A stretch of 64,000 nucleotides of DNA from assembly GCA_020072565.1 (NCBI GenBank), contig JAIQGI010000003.1, forward strand, positions 208,987 through 272,986. The letters are read 5' to 3'. Shown here one piece after another: positions 43,502 to 51,866 of this stretch (the stretch's first letter is position 1; each line of letters starts with the position of its first letter). Source of the DNA: Terriglobia bacterium. Lineage in GTDB: Bacteria; Acidobacteriota; UBA6911. The position numbers and the translations under genes were made by a program. The notes beneath the pieces are model-generated. The model was given only the letters and a program-made list of their open reading frames with translations, was not told the DNA's origin and searched no databases.

Positions 43502-44182
43502 TTACTTGACGAGCCCGTCCAAGTAGTTTTTCAGAACTGCGTAGGGAACTCCGCCAATGACACGATTCTGCCGGCCCGTTTCGGTGATGATGAAAAAGGT
43601 GGGGGTGGATGTGATGCCGCGGCTCTGCGCGAGCATGATTTCCTGGTTGATGGTTGCGTCGATCGCCGGATTCGCAACCATATTCTGCAGCCGTACCAAC
43701 TCGGTCGGATCCAGCGTCTTTGCCAGGACGGCCTCGATATTGCCATCCTGCGACCACTTCTCCTGCTCCGTATAGAGCGCGTCGGTCACCCGCAACCAGC
43801 GCTCCCGGCTGAGGCGCTGGGCTGCCAGCGCGAAGCGCGCAGCCTTGCGCGCAAACGGATGCATATCCAAGGGGAAATCGTGGTAAACCACGCAGATCTT
43901 GTCAATCTTGTCCTCCTTGGCGTAGTCGGCGAGAAGAGGCTTCAGAGTATCCAGATAAAATGTGCGGCAGACAGGGCATTGATAATCCGAGAACACCTCG
44001 ATCTTGACCGGGGCGCCAGGCTGACCGCCGAGGTAAAGTTCCACGGGCTGATAGGCACTGGATTGGCCGGTCAAAGGCAATGCCGCCGCCAGGAGTGTGA
44101 ACGCAGCCGCCGGACCGACCCAGACTCCACACAATTTCTTAAGTCCCAATCCTCTAATCATTGCCAATCCCAATTTTTGCAT
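43502..44182 (-). CDS. DsbA-family thiol-disulfide protein, exported
   Basis: A 226-residue thioredoxin-fold protein of the DsbA/DsbG-like group. The N-terminus has a signal segment (GVWVGPAAAFTLLAAALPL). The active site is CPVC in VFSDYQCPVCRTFYLD. The inserted helical domain and the cis-proline loop (ITSTPTFFIITETGRQ) are present. It probably oxidises or isomerises disulfides in exported proteins; no DsbB/VKOR partner is visible. A second Met at 44161 is an alternative start. The 180-base gap downstream to the oxidoreductase gene holds nothing I can identify. Confidence 0.88.
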   Translation of the reverse strand: MQKLGLAMIRGLGLKKLCGVWVGPAAAFTLLAAALPLTGQSSAYQPVELYLGGQPGAPVKIEVFSDYQCPVCRTFYLDTLKPLLADYAKEDKIDKICVVYHDFPLDMHPFARKAARFALAAQRLSRERWLRVTDALYTEQEKWSQDGNIEAVLAKTLDPTELVRLQNMVANPAIDATINQEIMLAQSRGITSTPTFFIITETGRQNRVIGGVPYAVLKNYLDGLVK

Positions 44183-44375
44183 AAATCGTAGACTTAGTAT
44201 ACCTTGATCTTATCCGTTGTTCTTTTCTTGTTGCACCATAATACCGACCTCTCTATGCTGAGGGGCCAGCGCGCCCGGCTGAGGTTCGGTGGGATCAGGG
44301 CTAGAAGCACCTTGCCGGATCGAGCCATCGCGGCGCAGGTTCAAGCAGTTCGCATTTCATCATCAGGAGGACGCC

Positions 44376-46343
44376 GTGCGAAAGTTGTCAATCGGCCGGC
44401 TACAATTGCCGGCAGCCGCTGTACTGGCCATTGCCCTTTGTTCCTGGCCCATGGCCTCCCCGGCCGCTGACTTTTCGAAATATCATACCTATGCGGAACT
44501 GACCACCACACTTCAAAGTCTCGTCAAGGACCACGCCGACATCGCAAAGCTTGTCGAAATCGGCAAGACCCGCGAAAATCGCTCGATCTGGGCGGTGGAG
44601 ATCATGAACGCTGCCGGATCGGCATCGCCAACCCGGCCGGCGCTGCTCGTGGCGGCCAATTTCGAGGGCGATCACCTGGTGGGCAGCGAGCTTGCGGTTT
44701 ACATAATCGACTACCTGCTCAGCAACTATGCAACCAGCCCGCAAGTGAAGCAGCAGATCGATACGCATGCATTCTATATCATTCCGCGGATGAATCCGGA
44801 TGCGGCGGAGTTCTTCTTCGCACCGGTCAAAGCGGACCGCAAGACCAACACCTCTCCACTTGACGACGATAACGACGGTCGGGTCGACGAGAACCCTCCC
44901 GAGGACCTGAATAAGGATGGTTACATCACGCTGATGCGCGTCAAGGACCCGAAAGGCCCTTATATGATCCATCCTGATGATCCTCGTCTGTTGAAGAGGG
45001 CGGATCCGCAGCGCGGCGAAGTGGGCGCTTACAGGCTCTACTACGAAGGGATCGACAGGGACAACGACGGTTTCATCGCCGAAGATGGACCGGGGGGCGC
45101 CGATCTCAATCGCAACTTCATGCACAAGTATCCTTACTACCAGACCGACGCCGGCCGCTTCATGGCCAGTGAACTGGAAACGCGTGCATTGATGGAGTAC
45201 ATCGGTCACCATCGCAACATCGCTGCCATGCTCACCTTCGGCGAGAGTGACAATCTCATCGCCGGACGGAACGGGGACAATGCCCCGCCCCAGACGATCG
45301 ACCTCTTCAACTTCGCCCAGCAGGGCATAGCCGAGGCGAGAAGAGTCGGCATGTTCCAGGCCGGAGGCGGAGGAAGAGGCTTTGGGATGGGTGGACGGGG
45401 AGGTGGGGGCATAGATCAGGTTGTCACCGGTGCTCGGGGTGCGGCCGGGGCAGCCCCCGCGGCGGGCGGGCGAGGAGGCGGCCAGGGTGGGCAGCGCCCG
45501 GCAGAGACCATCAATCCTGGCGACGCAGAATACATGCAGACGATCGTCGACAAGTACCGCGAACTGACCGGGCTGCGCAGCGATCCTCCCGTCCGCACGC
45601 CGGCGGGCGCGTTTTTTGAGGTCGGCTATTATCAATTCGGCGTGCCTTCTTTCTGCACCCCGGGCTGGGGTCTCCCCCAGGCATCCGCGCCGGGAGCGCG
45701 CGGCGGAGCGGCTCCGGATGTGGCCATGGGTGGCGGCGGAGGCCGAGGCATGGCAGCCGGAGGCCGGGGCGCGGGCGGTGGTGCGGCGGCCTCTGACGGC
45801 TCGGCTGCTTTTGATTTGCGCTTGCTCCGATGGATGGATGCCGAAAAGATCGACGGATTCATCAACTGGACGCCCTACAAGCACCCAACCCTCGGGGATG
45901 TGGATATCGGCGGCTTCAAGCCTTATGCTACGACCAATCCACCGGCGGCGAAGATCGCCGAGCTTGGCAAGACCCACGCGGAGTTCGCCCTGTACCTGGC
46001 ATCGCTTTTCCCGAAAATTGCCGTTGCCGATTTCTCGGCAACCAGCCTCGGCGGCGGCCTGTTCCGCATCCAGGCCGAAATCGAGAACAAGGGATTTCTG
46101 CCAACCTCGACAGCGCACGGCCAGGTTTCGCGCTCGGTCAGGGCCACCATGGTCCAGCTCAGCGTCGACGCCAAGGACATCATTTCGGGCGCCCCCAAGA
46201 CCAACAATGTTCCAGTGCTGGCAGGCTCCGGCCGCAGGCAGAGCTACCAGTGGATCGTCAGAGGGAGACCCGGTACCACGGTCACGCTGAAAGTCGTGGC
46301 GCAGAAGGGCGGGACGGACACAGCGACCATTACGCTGAAGTAG
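44376..46343 (+). CDS. M14-family carboxypeptidase-like protein with altered zinc site
   Basis: A secreted 655-residue protein. I place the start at the GTG at 44376: aggagg stands five bases upstream and the product then opens with a clean signal peptide (LQLPAAAVLAIALCSWPMAS, cleavage near SPAAD). The M14 fold is recognisable by similarity to the next gene (FYIIPRMNPDAAEFF, GGADLNRNFM, IGGFKPYATTNPP). However, the zinc motif HxxE reads E97-G-D-H100, and the third ligand His is replaced by Gly289. EF-hand-like loops (DDDNDGRVDEN, DRDNDGFIAED) and two Gly/Arg-rich inserts (around 45355-45490 and 45690-45800) are present. It may be inactive or chemically altered. C-terminal beta domain present. 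Confidence 0.85.
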   Translation: MRKLSIGRLQLPAAAVLAIALCSWPMASPAADFSKYHTYAELTTTLQSLVKDHADIAKLVEIGKTRENRSIWAVEIMNAAGSASPTRPALLVAANFEGDHLVGSELAVYIIDYLLSNYATSPQVKQQIDTHAFYIIPRMNPDAAEFFFAPVKADRKTNTSPLDDDNDGRVDENPPEDLNKDGYITLMRVKDPKGPYMIHPDDPRLLKRADPQRGEVGAYRLYYEGIDRDNDGFIAEDGPGGADLNRNFMHKYPYYQTDAGRFMASELETRALMEYIGHHRNIAAMLTFGESDNLIAGRNGDNAPPQTIDLFNFAQQGIAEARRVGMFQAGGGGRGFGMGGRGGGGIDQVVTGARGAAGAAPAAGGRGGGQGGQRPAETINPGDAEYMQTIVDKYRELTGLRSDPPVRTPAGAFFEVGYYQFGVPSFCTPGWGLPQASAPGARGGAAPDVAMGGGGGRGMAAGGRGAGGGAAASDGSAAFDLRLLRWMDAEKIDGFINWTPYKHPTLGDVDIGGFKPYATTNPPAAKIAELGKTHAEFALYLASLFPKIAVADFSATSLGGGLFRIQAEIENKGFLPTSTAHGQVSRSVRATMVQLSVDAKDIISGAPKTNNVPVLAGSGRRQSYQWIVRGRPGTTVTLKVVAQKGGTDTATITLK

Positions 46344-46379
46344 TCGGGTTCAACATCTTTCAGAGCAAGCGGAGACAAC

Positions 46380-48200
46380 ATGCGAATCACTTCATCGATC
46401 TTCACTCGCTGCCTCGTCCTGGTGGCCTGCCTGGCCACAGTGAGCCTCGCTCCGGCAGTGATGGGGCAGAAGGCGACGGACATCAAGGCGATCGACCAGA
46501 AACCATCCGGGTCGGACCCGCAGTTTAAGGTCAAGCTCGATTTTGATCGCTGGCATGACTGCGCGGAAATCAAGTCGGATCTGCTGCGCATGGAAAAGGC
46601 CTGGCCGAAATTTCTCAAGTACTCGTCGGTCGGCAAGAGCTACGATGGCAAAGACATGATGTGCATGACCATCAACAATCCCGACACCGGTCCGGAGCTG
46701 AGCAAGGCCGCCATGTATATCGAAGCCAACGTGCATGGGAACGAGATCCAGGGCGCGGAAATCTGTCTCTATACCGTCTGGTACCTGATGGAAAACTACG
46801 GCAGGATCGAAGCCATCACGAAGCTCGTCAACGAGCGCGTATTTTACCTCTTTCCCACGGTAAACCCGGATGGCCGCGACTATTTCATGAAGGGGCCTAC
46901 CGGGGTTCAGGCGAGGGGCGGTCACGTGCCCACGGACGAGGACAACGACGGACTCGTGGACCAGGATGACATCATCGACCTGAATGGCAACGGCGTCATT
47001 GACCAGATCCGCAAGTATGTCCCGGGCCAGGGCAACTACCGAAAAAGCGCCCTCGACCCCCGCATGATGGAACCTGTGCCCCAGGGAGAGAAAGGGGACT
47101 ACATCGTGCTTGGCCGGGAAGGCATGGACAACGACGGCGATGGCTTCATCACCGGCAGGATGGGGGGCGGCTACGACCCCAACCGCAACTGGGCCAGCGA
47201 CTGGCAGCCCGACTACATCCAGGGTGGTTCGATGCATTACCCGTTCGAACTGCCGGAAGCCAAGGCAATCAACGACTTCCTTCTGGCTCACCCCAACATT
47301 GCCGGCGTTCAGTCCTACCATAACAACGGCGGCATGATTTTGCGCGGTCCGGGCGCCGAATGGATGGGCGAGTATTCCCGCGCGGATGTCCAGGCCTATG
47401 ACGAGCTGGGCCGGAACGCAGAGCGCATCCTCCCCTTCTACCGCTACCTCGTCATCTGGAGCGGCCTCTACACGGTGCACGGAGGCTTTATTGACTGGAC
47501 TAATGATGGCCTCGGGATTCTGTCCTTCTCCAACGAGCTGTGGAATAACGGGCAGTACTACACCAGCCCCGAGTTGAAGGAACAGCAGAAGGATCCGAAC
47601 AGCCCGATCAACCCGCGTGTTGCCAACTACTGGTTCAACGACTATCTGGAGTTCGGCGATGAATTCACGGAGTGGAAGGAATTCGACCATCCCCAGTTCG
47701 GTAAAGTCGAGATGGGCGGAACTTGGAAGAAGACCTATGGGCGCGTGCCTCCTCGTTTCATGAACGAGGAACTCTGCCACCGCAACATGGCCTTCACTCT
47801 GTACCAGGCGGGTGAGATGCCTAAGATCAGCCTGGGAGAAAGCAGTGTCGAGCTGATCAGCGATAATGTCTATCGCGTGCGCGTCGACATCAAAAACGAA
47901 CACCTGGTCCCGACCATTCTGGCAAAGGCGGCAGAGAACAATGTCGTAACCCCCGACCTTCTGACGGTTGAGGGGAAAAACGTCGAGGTGCTTTCGGCCG
48001 GCTGGGTGCTCGACAAGTTCCGGAAGATCGCGACGCAGCTGATCGACCAGCGAAATCTCAAACGCATCATGCTCCGCAATGGTCAGCCGGGCGACACCAC
48101 GCGTACCATCGAGTACCTGGTGAGAGGTTCGGGCGATATCACGGTTGCGTATGCGAGTGTCAAAGGTGGAACCGCCCGCAAGACCATCGCCTTGAAGTAG
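46380..48200 (+). CDS. Secreted zinc carboxypeptidase, M14 family
   Basis: A 606-residue metallocarboxypeptidase with a signal peptide (CLVLVACLATVSLAPAVMGQ). Zinc ligands are intact: H119-x-x-E122 in EANVHGNEIQGAE and H314 in QSYHNNGG; substrate-binding Asn-Arg occurs in GGYDPNRNWASDW. Calcium-type loops (DEDNDGLVDQDD, LNGNGVIDQ, MDNDGDGFIT) are inserted in the catalytic domain. A C-terminal beta domain (ISLGESSVELISDNVYRV) follows. It begins 36 bases after the paralogue with aagcgga upstream, so both are likely co-expressed and exported to digest peptides. The paralogue lacks the standard zinc site, suggesting division of labour. Confidence 0.92.
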   Translation: MRITSSIFTRCLVLVACLATVSLAPAVMGQKATDIKAIDQKPSGSDPQFKVKLDFDRWHDCAEIKSDLLRMEKAWPKFLKYSSVGKSYDGKDMMCMTINNPDTGPELSKAAMYIEANVHGNEIQGAEICLYTVWYLMENYGRIEAITKLVNERVFYLFPTVNPDGRDYFMKGPTGVQARGGHVPTDEDNDGLVDQDDIIDLNGNGVIDQIRKYVPGQGNYRKSALDPRMMEPVPQGEKGDYIVLGREGMDNDGDGFITGRMGGGYDPNRNWASDWQPDYIQGGSMHYPFELPEAKAINDFLLAHPNIAGVQSYHNNGGMILRGPGAEWMGEYSRADVQAYDELGRNAERILPFYRYLVIWSGLYTVHGGFIDWTNDGLGILSFSNELWNNGQYYTSPELKEQQKDPNSPINPRVANYWFNDYLEFGDEFTEWKEFDHPQFGKVEMGGTWKKTYGRVPPRFMNEELCHRNMAFTLYQAGEMPKISLGESSVELISDNVYRVRVDIKNEHLVPTILAKAAENNVVTPDLLTVEGKNVEVLSAGWVLDKFRKIATQLIDQRNLKRIMLRNGQPGDTTRTIEYLVRGSGDITVAYASVKGGTARKTIALK

Positions 48201-48203
48201 GTT

Positions 48204-48914
48204 CTATCTTGTGGCTCCGAGGGCCCTCAGCGTAGCATTCATCTGGCCGCCCCAATCGCGGCTGGCGCGGGGATTGGCGCCGCTTGGGTGCAGGGCACCT
48301 GCGACAACAACGGGCATGCCGGACAGCGCTGCGCGTGCCCGGCTTTCGGCAAAACGGCCGATGCCGATCACCAGTCGTGGCCTCAGGCAACGGGTGAGTG
48401 CGCGCAACGCATCATCACATGCGGCAAACAGCGATGCGCGCTCCCCCGTTGGCAACCGGTCGGGCGTGCGGTTGGTGCCGTCGGCTTCAAAGAAGCAAAG
48501 GGGGCAGTAGTTCATGACGAAGAAGCGCGCGAAAAACCGGCCCGGGGTGCCATACGTGTCGCGCGCCCAGCCCCAGAGCCGGCGCCCGCTGATTTCACTC
48601 CGATGGCACAGAAACCCCTCGACCGGGCGCCGTGGATGCTCGGAACGGGGCTTGCCCACACGGCCCGTAATCCCCAGCCAGTTGCTTACCATCTCCACGT
48701 CTCCAAAAGGAACGCCGGTCTGGACCATGCCCCATGGGCCTGGATTCATGCCCACGAGCACGATTTCTCGCCGCCCCCGGCCAAAGCGGCGGAGGTATTC
48801 GGCATGAGTGGGCCAGGAGTATTCGACCGGGTTATAGACCCAGGCGATCGGCGGGCCGAACTTCTGATGCCGCAAATCGGAGCGGAGCCGCAATGCAATG
48901 TGAGCCAGATCCAC
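48204..48914 (-). CDS. Single-strand-selective uracil-DNA glycosylase (SMUG1)
   Basis: A 236-residue base-excision repair enzyme that removes uracil and oxidised pyrimidines from DNA. Similarity to vertebrate SMUG1 is clear along its length: VLVGMNPGPWGMVQTGVPFG (water-activating Asn region), EMVSNWLGITGRVGKP, EHPRRPVEGFLCHRSEISG, FVMNYCPLCFF, RLVIGIGRFAESRARAAL and the second motif LHPSGANPRA. The second motif has Gly-Ala where eukaryotic enzymes read Pro-Arg (HPSPRNP). SMUG1 is common in animals but known from only a limited set of bacteria. Convergent with the M14 gene, with three bases between them. Confidence 0.92.
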   Translation of the reverse strand: MDLAHIALRLRSDLRHQKFGPPIAWVYNPVEYSWPTHAEYLRRFGRGRREIVLVGMNPGPWGMVQTGVPFGDVEMVSNWLGITGRVGKPRSEHPRRPVEGFLCHRSEISGRRLWGWARDTYGTPGRFFARFFVMNYCPLCFFEADGTNRTPDRLPTGERASLFAACDDALRALTRCLRPRLVIGIGRFAESRARAALSGMPVVVAGALHPSGANPRASRDWGGQMNATLRALGATR

Positions 48915-49258
48915 GCTTCTAAAATATCACCGCATAGACTGCAGCCAAATCAGCAACCGCAAAATACATGAAAAAGGTTTTCGTCGGCATCGTATATGTC
49001 GTGAGTCCATAAAGCGACTTGATCAATCGCATCAGAAGAAACAAACACGCAGCTTTGCCTTGCGCCGGTGATGCTTTTAGAGGTTGCGGGCCGTTCGAGA
49101 TTCTGCCTATTATTATACAAATGCTGTCAGCCCTGGTCCTTCAGGGCTGCGCTTCGGGGGTAGGGAGGTAACTCTCCCTTTAGAGATACCTTTTTGTGCG
49201 GGAGTGATGGAACTGTCCAGGCTCGCCGTATCAAGTAGCCCAAATGGGAGGGCATGGT
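48915..49258 (+). other. 344-base gene-free region with structured leader upstream of CBS gene
   Basis: No gene is supported. The right half contains an 8-bp perfect hairpin (cagccctg/cagggctg, 49128-49149) and a second stem (agggag/ctccct, 49162-49179), then a short T run (cctttttg, 49189-49196) and gggaggg before the CBS gene. A TATTATTATACA stretch at 49109-49120 may hold the -10 element. The two stems plus T run could be an attenuator or a cis-acting RNA; I recognise no known riboswitch consensus. Confidence 0.4.
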
Positions 49259-49693
49259 ATGAAGACTGTCCGCCAGATATTGCAGGCCAAAGGCTATGAT
49301 GTATGGGGTGTTGACCCGGATTCCACGGTTTACGACGCCCTCAAGCTGATGGCGGAGAAGAACGTAGGGGCCCTGCTCGTCCTGCGCGGGGGGCTCCTGA
49401 TCGGCATCTTCTCCGAGCGTGACTACGCCCGGAAAATGATTCTCAAAGGCAAACATTCGAAGGACACGCTCGTGCGCGAGGTCATGACCGAAAAACCGAT
49501 CTGCGTAGTTCCGGGCAAAACAATCGAGGAATGCATGAGTTTGATGACGGAGAACCACATCCGGCATCTGCCCGTCATGGAAGCGGATGCGCTCCTCGGC
49601 GTAATATCCATCGGCGATGTGGTCAAGGGCATCATCGTCGAACAGCAGGGCACCATCAGCGATCTGGAGGATTACATTACGGGAAGAAGGTAG
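49259..49693 (+). CDS. CBS-domain protein
   Basis: A 144-residue protein made of a tandem pair of CBS domains and nothing else. Repeat 1 covers DSTVYDALKLMAEKNVGALL and GIFSERDYARKMILKG. Repeat 2 covers REVMTEKPICVVPGKTIEE, MTENHIRHLPVME and LGVISIGDVVKGII. Such stand-alone pairs bind adenine nucleotides and act as energy sensors for a partner enzyme or channel. I chose the ATG at 49259 with gggaggg upstream over the in-frame ATG at 49244. The partner is not evident from the neighbours. Confidence 0.9.
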   Translation: MKTVRQILQAKGYDVWGVDPDSTVYDALKLMAEKNVGALLVLRGGLLIGIFSERDYARKMILKGKHSKDTLVREVMTEKPICVVPGKTIEECMSLMTENHIRHLPVMEADALLGVISIGDVVKGIIVEQQGTISDLEDYITGRR

Positions 49694-49836
49694 CAGCCGG
49701 TTGGTTTTCACTGAGCTCTTGTTCCCGCTTCTTCTCCCCCTTGATCATCAGGATCGAGTAGACCGGGTTTACGTCGATATCTTCCTTTCATGCCTCTGAC
49801 CCGCGCCAAAATCCCGGCCCGGATGTTTGTTTCCGC

Positions 49837-50340
49837 GTGCTTGACGGGACCGGCAGGGTTCGGGGCTGGGAACGCCGCGCTCAAATCAGGGACAGTGAAA
49901 AAACCCTTACCTGGGTCAACAGCATCGCCCTGAATCTCTACAGAACTCAACGTCGCAGGGATCGTAAGAGGGAGGAAATACGGGAGTTTCCCATACCGCC
50001 ACGAGTAAGCCTCGTCGCCATCAATGTGCACCATCTGCTCGATCAATGCCGCCACACGGATCGTGAACTTCTGGAAAAACGTTACTTCTTCGGCTACGAA
50101 ATTGAAGACCTTGCCCGAGAGCAGAATTGTTCCCAGACCGCCGTGCGGGTGAGATTGATGAGGGCCAGAAGAATCCTGCGGCAGTTGTTCGAAGAAGATC
50201 CGGTCGTGACACCCTGGAGAAACGCCGCGTGGCACTATCGCTACCCTGCAGCGGAGAAACAGCCAGGACGCCGGAGCGTCAGCACGCCGGCAGACCTGGG
50301 ATTGTCTTGGGGACTCGGCGCCCTGGCGGCCTGGCGGTGA
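49837..50340 (+). CDS. Sigma-70-like factor, N-terminally short, tail running into repeat sequence
   Basis: Residues ~20-45 (LTWVNSIALNLYRTQRRRDR) resemble the end of sigma region 2. Residues ~66-118 are a good region 4 (DRELLEKRYFFGYEIEDLAR, NCSQTAVRVRLMRARRILRQ). Regions 2.1-2.3 with the core-binding acidic helix are not found. The frame is open back to 49762 but contains no ATG and no recognisable start of region 2. The last ~45 residues are translated from GC-rich repeat-like DNA (ccaggacgccgg, ggcgccctggcggcctggcgg). It may be a decaying sigma gene with its 5' part lost and its original stop destroyed, or a short atypical ECF factor. Confidence 0.5.
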   Translation: MLDGTGRVRGWERRAQIRDSEKTLTWVNSIALNLYRTQRRRDRKREEIREFPIPPRVSLVAINVHHLLDQCRHTDRELLEKRYFFGYEIEDLAREQNCSQTAVRVRLMRARRILRQLFEEDPVVTPWRNAAWHYRYPAAEKQPGRRSVSTPADLGLSWGLGALAAWR

Positions 50341-50356
50341 TTGCTCACACAGCGAT

Positions 50357-51784
50357 TCAGTCTTTCCTGGGGCGATAGATGTGCGTGCTCTGGCCGAAGA
50401 AGGCCTCGGCAGCCTCCATAACGGTTTCCGACAGAGTCGGATGGGGATGAATGCTGAGCATCACATCCGAAGCCAGGGCGCCCATCTCGACCGCAAGCAC
50501 CCCCTCGGCGATCAACTCTCCGGCGCCTGGTCCGACGATACCCATGCCGAGAACCTGTCCGTTCCCAGCGTCGAGTATCAGTTTGGTTACGCCATCCTGA
50601 CGGTCCAGGGTCGCCGCTCTCCCCGACGCGCCCCAGGGAAAGCGAACCACTTTGACTCGCAGGCCCTCATCCTTGGCCCTGCTTTCAGTGAGGCCGCACC
50701 AGGCAACTTCGGGATCCGTGAACACAACCGCCGGAATTGCCCGCGGTTCGAAAGCAACTTTGCGCCCCGAGATCACTTCAGCTGCGGTGCGTCCTTCGTG
50801 CGTCGCCTTGTGAGCCAACAGCGGTTCGCCGGCAACATCTCCGATGGCATAGATGTTGGGATCCGCGGTGCGGCGCTGCCCATCCACTTTCACAAATCCG
50901 CGCGCGTCCAGTTCCACGCGCGTGTTTTTCAATCCCGCGATCTCGGAGTTGGGCTTGCGCCCGACCGCGACCAGAACGGATTCGAACATCTGGTCTGCAG
51001 CCCCGGCTCCGGCGCCTTCCAGCTGCGCGCGAATGCCGCCGTTCTCTTCCTTCATCCCTACAACCTTGGTGTCAAGCATGACAGAGTGAAACAGGCCTTC
51101 GATCCGCTTCGAGAGAATGGATACCAGGTCGCGATCCACGCCTGGGAGCAACCCTGGCGTCATTTCCACCAGGGAAACCTTCGTCCCGAGGGTGGCATAG
51201 ATGGATCCTATCTCCAGGCCTATATAGCCGCCGCCCGCCACCAGCATCGTCTTGGGAATTGCGTTGAGTTCCAGGGCTGCGGTCGAGTCCAGCAGGCGTG
51301 CGCTCCGGAGCGAGATGCCCGGAAGGGTGGCGGGTCGTGAGCCGGTCGCCAGGATCGCCTTCTCGAAAGCCAGTTGCTGTTCGCCCCCGTCGTGCTTCTC
51401 GATCTTCAATGTGCGCCCGTCCAGGAACGAGGCGCGGCCCCTGATGTAACGGACCTCGCGCTGCCTCCCGAGCAGGCCGAGACCGGCGGTCAACTTGCGA
51501 ACCACATCGCCTTTCCAGGAGCGCAGCCTGGCGACGTCCAGCCGGGGCTCGGCAAACTGGATGCCCCAGCGCGCAGCCTGGCGCGCATCGGCGATCACTC
51601 TTGCTGCATGAAGCAACGCCTTTGACGGAATGCAGCCCCAGTAAAGGCAGACCCCGCCGGGATTCTCCTCTTCGCCGATCAAAGTGACCTTGAGTCCGAG
51701 ATCGGCAGCCAGAAACGCAGCCGCATAGCCTCCCGGACCGGCCCCTATAACTGCCAGTTGCGCCGAATCATCCTTATCGTTCAT
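50357..51784 (-). CDS. lpdA: Dihydrolipoyl dehydrogenase (E3)
   Basis: A flavoprotein disulfide reductase that reoxidises lipoamide with NAD+ for 2-oxoacid dehydrogenase complexes. The 475-residue product has the FAD site (LAVIGAGPGGYAAAFLAADL), the redox disulfide GGVCLYWGCIPSKALL, the NAD site (MLVAGGGYIGLEIGSIYATL), IYAIGDVAGEPLLAHKATHE and the C-terminal catalytic His region HPHPTLSETVMEAAEAF. Start at the ATG at 51784; an open frame to 51949 lacks support. It is the only E3 in the window and ends the aceE-aceF-lpdA operon, so it probably serves both divergent complexes and perhaps the fused E1. Confidence 0.96.
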   Translation of the reverse strand: MNDKDDSAQLAVIGAGPGGYAAAFLAADLGLKVTLIGEEENPGGVCLYWGCIPSKALLHAARVIADARQAARWGIQFAEPRLDVARLRSWKGDVVRKLTAGLGLLGRQREVRYIRGRASFLDGRTLKIEKHDGGEQQLAFEKAILATGSRPATLPGISLRSARLLDSTAALELNAIPKTMLVAGGGYIGLEIGSIYATLGTKVSLVEMTPGLLPGVDRDLVSILSKRIEGLFHSVMLDTKVVGMKEENGGIRAQLEGAGAGAADQMFESVLVAVGRKPNSEIAGLKNTRVELDARGFVKVDGQRRTADPNIYAIGDVAGEPLLAHKATHEGRTAAEVISGRKVAFEPRAIPAVVFTDPEVAWCGLTESRAKDEGLRVKVVRFPWGASGRAATLDRQDGVTKLILDAGNGQVLGMGIVGPGAGELIAEGVLAVEMGALASDVMLSIHPHPTLSETVMEAAEAFFGQSTHIYRPRKD

Positions 51785-51866
51785 TGGTAAGATCCCCAGC
51801 ACGGCAATGATTGAGTCTTGACAAACGAAGAGACATTTCGTTCGTCCATCGCATCTGTCTTTTCCC

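Noticed and set aside
43311..43757. Minus-strand frame beyond the DsbA-like gene
   Set aside because: It overlaps the DsbA-like coding region in another frame and has no features of its own.
48915..49258. Known riboswitch (fluoride, ZTP, c-di-AMP, cobalamin) before the CBS gene
   Set aside because: Conserved core bases of these classes are not found; only generic stems can be supported.
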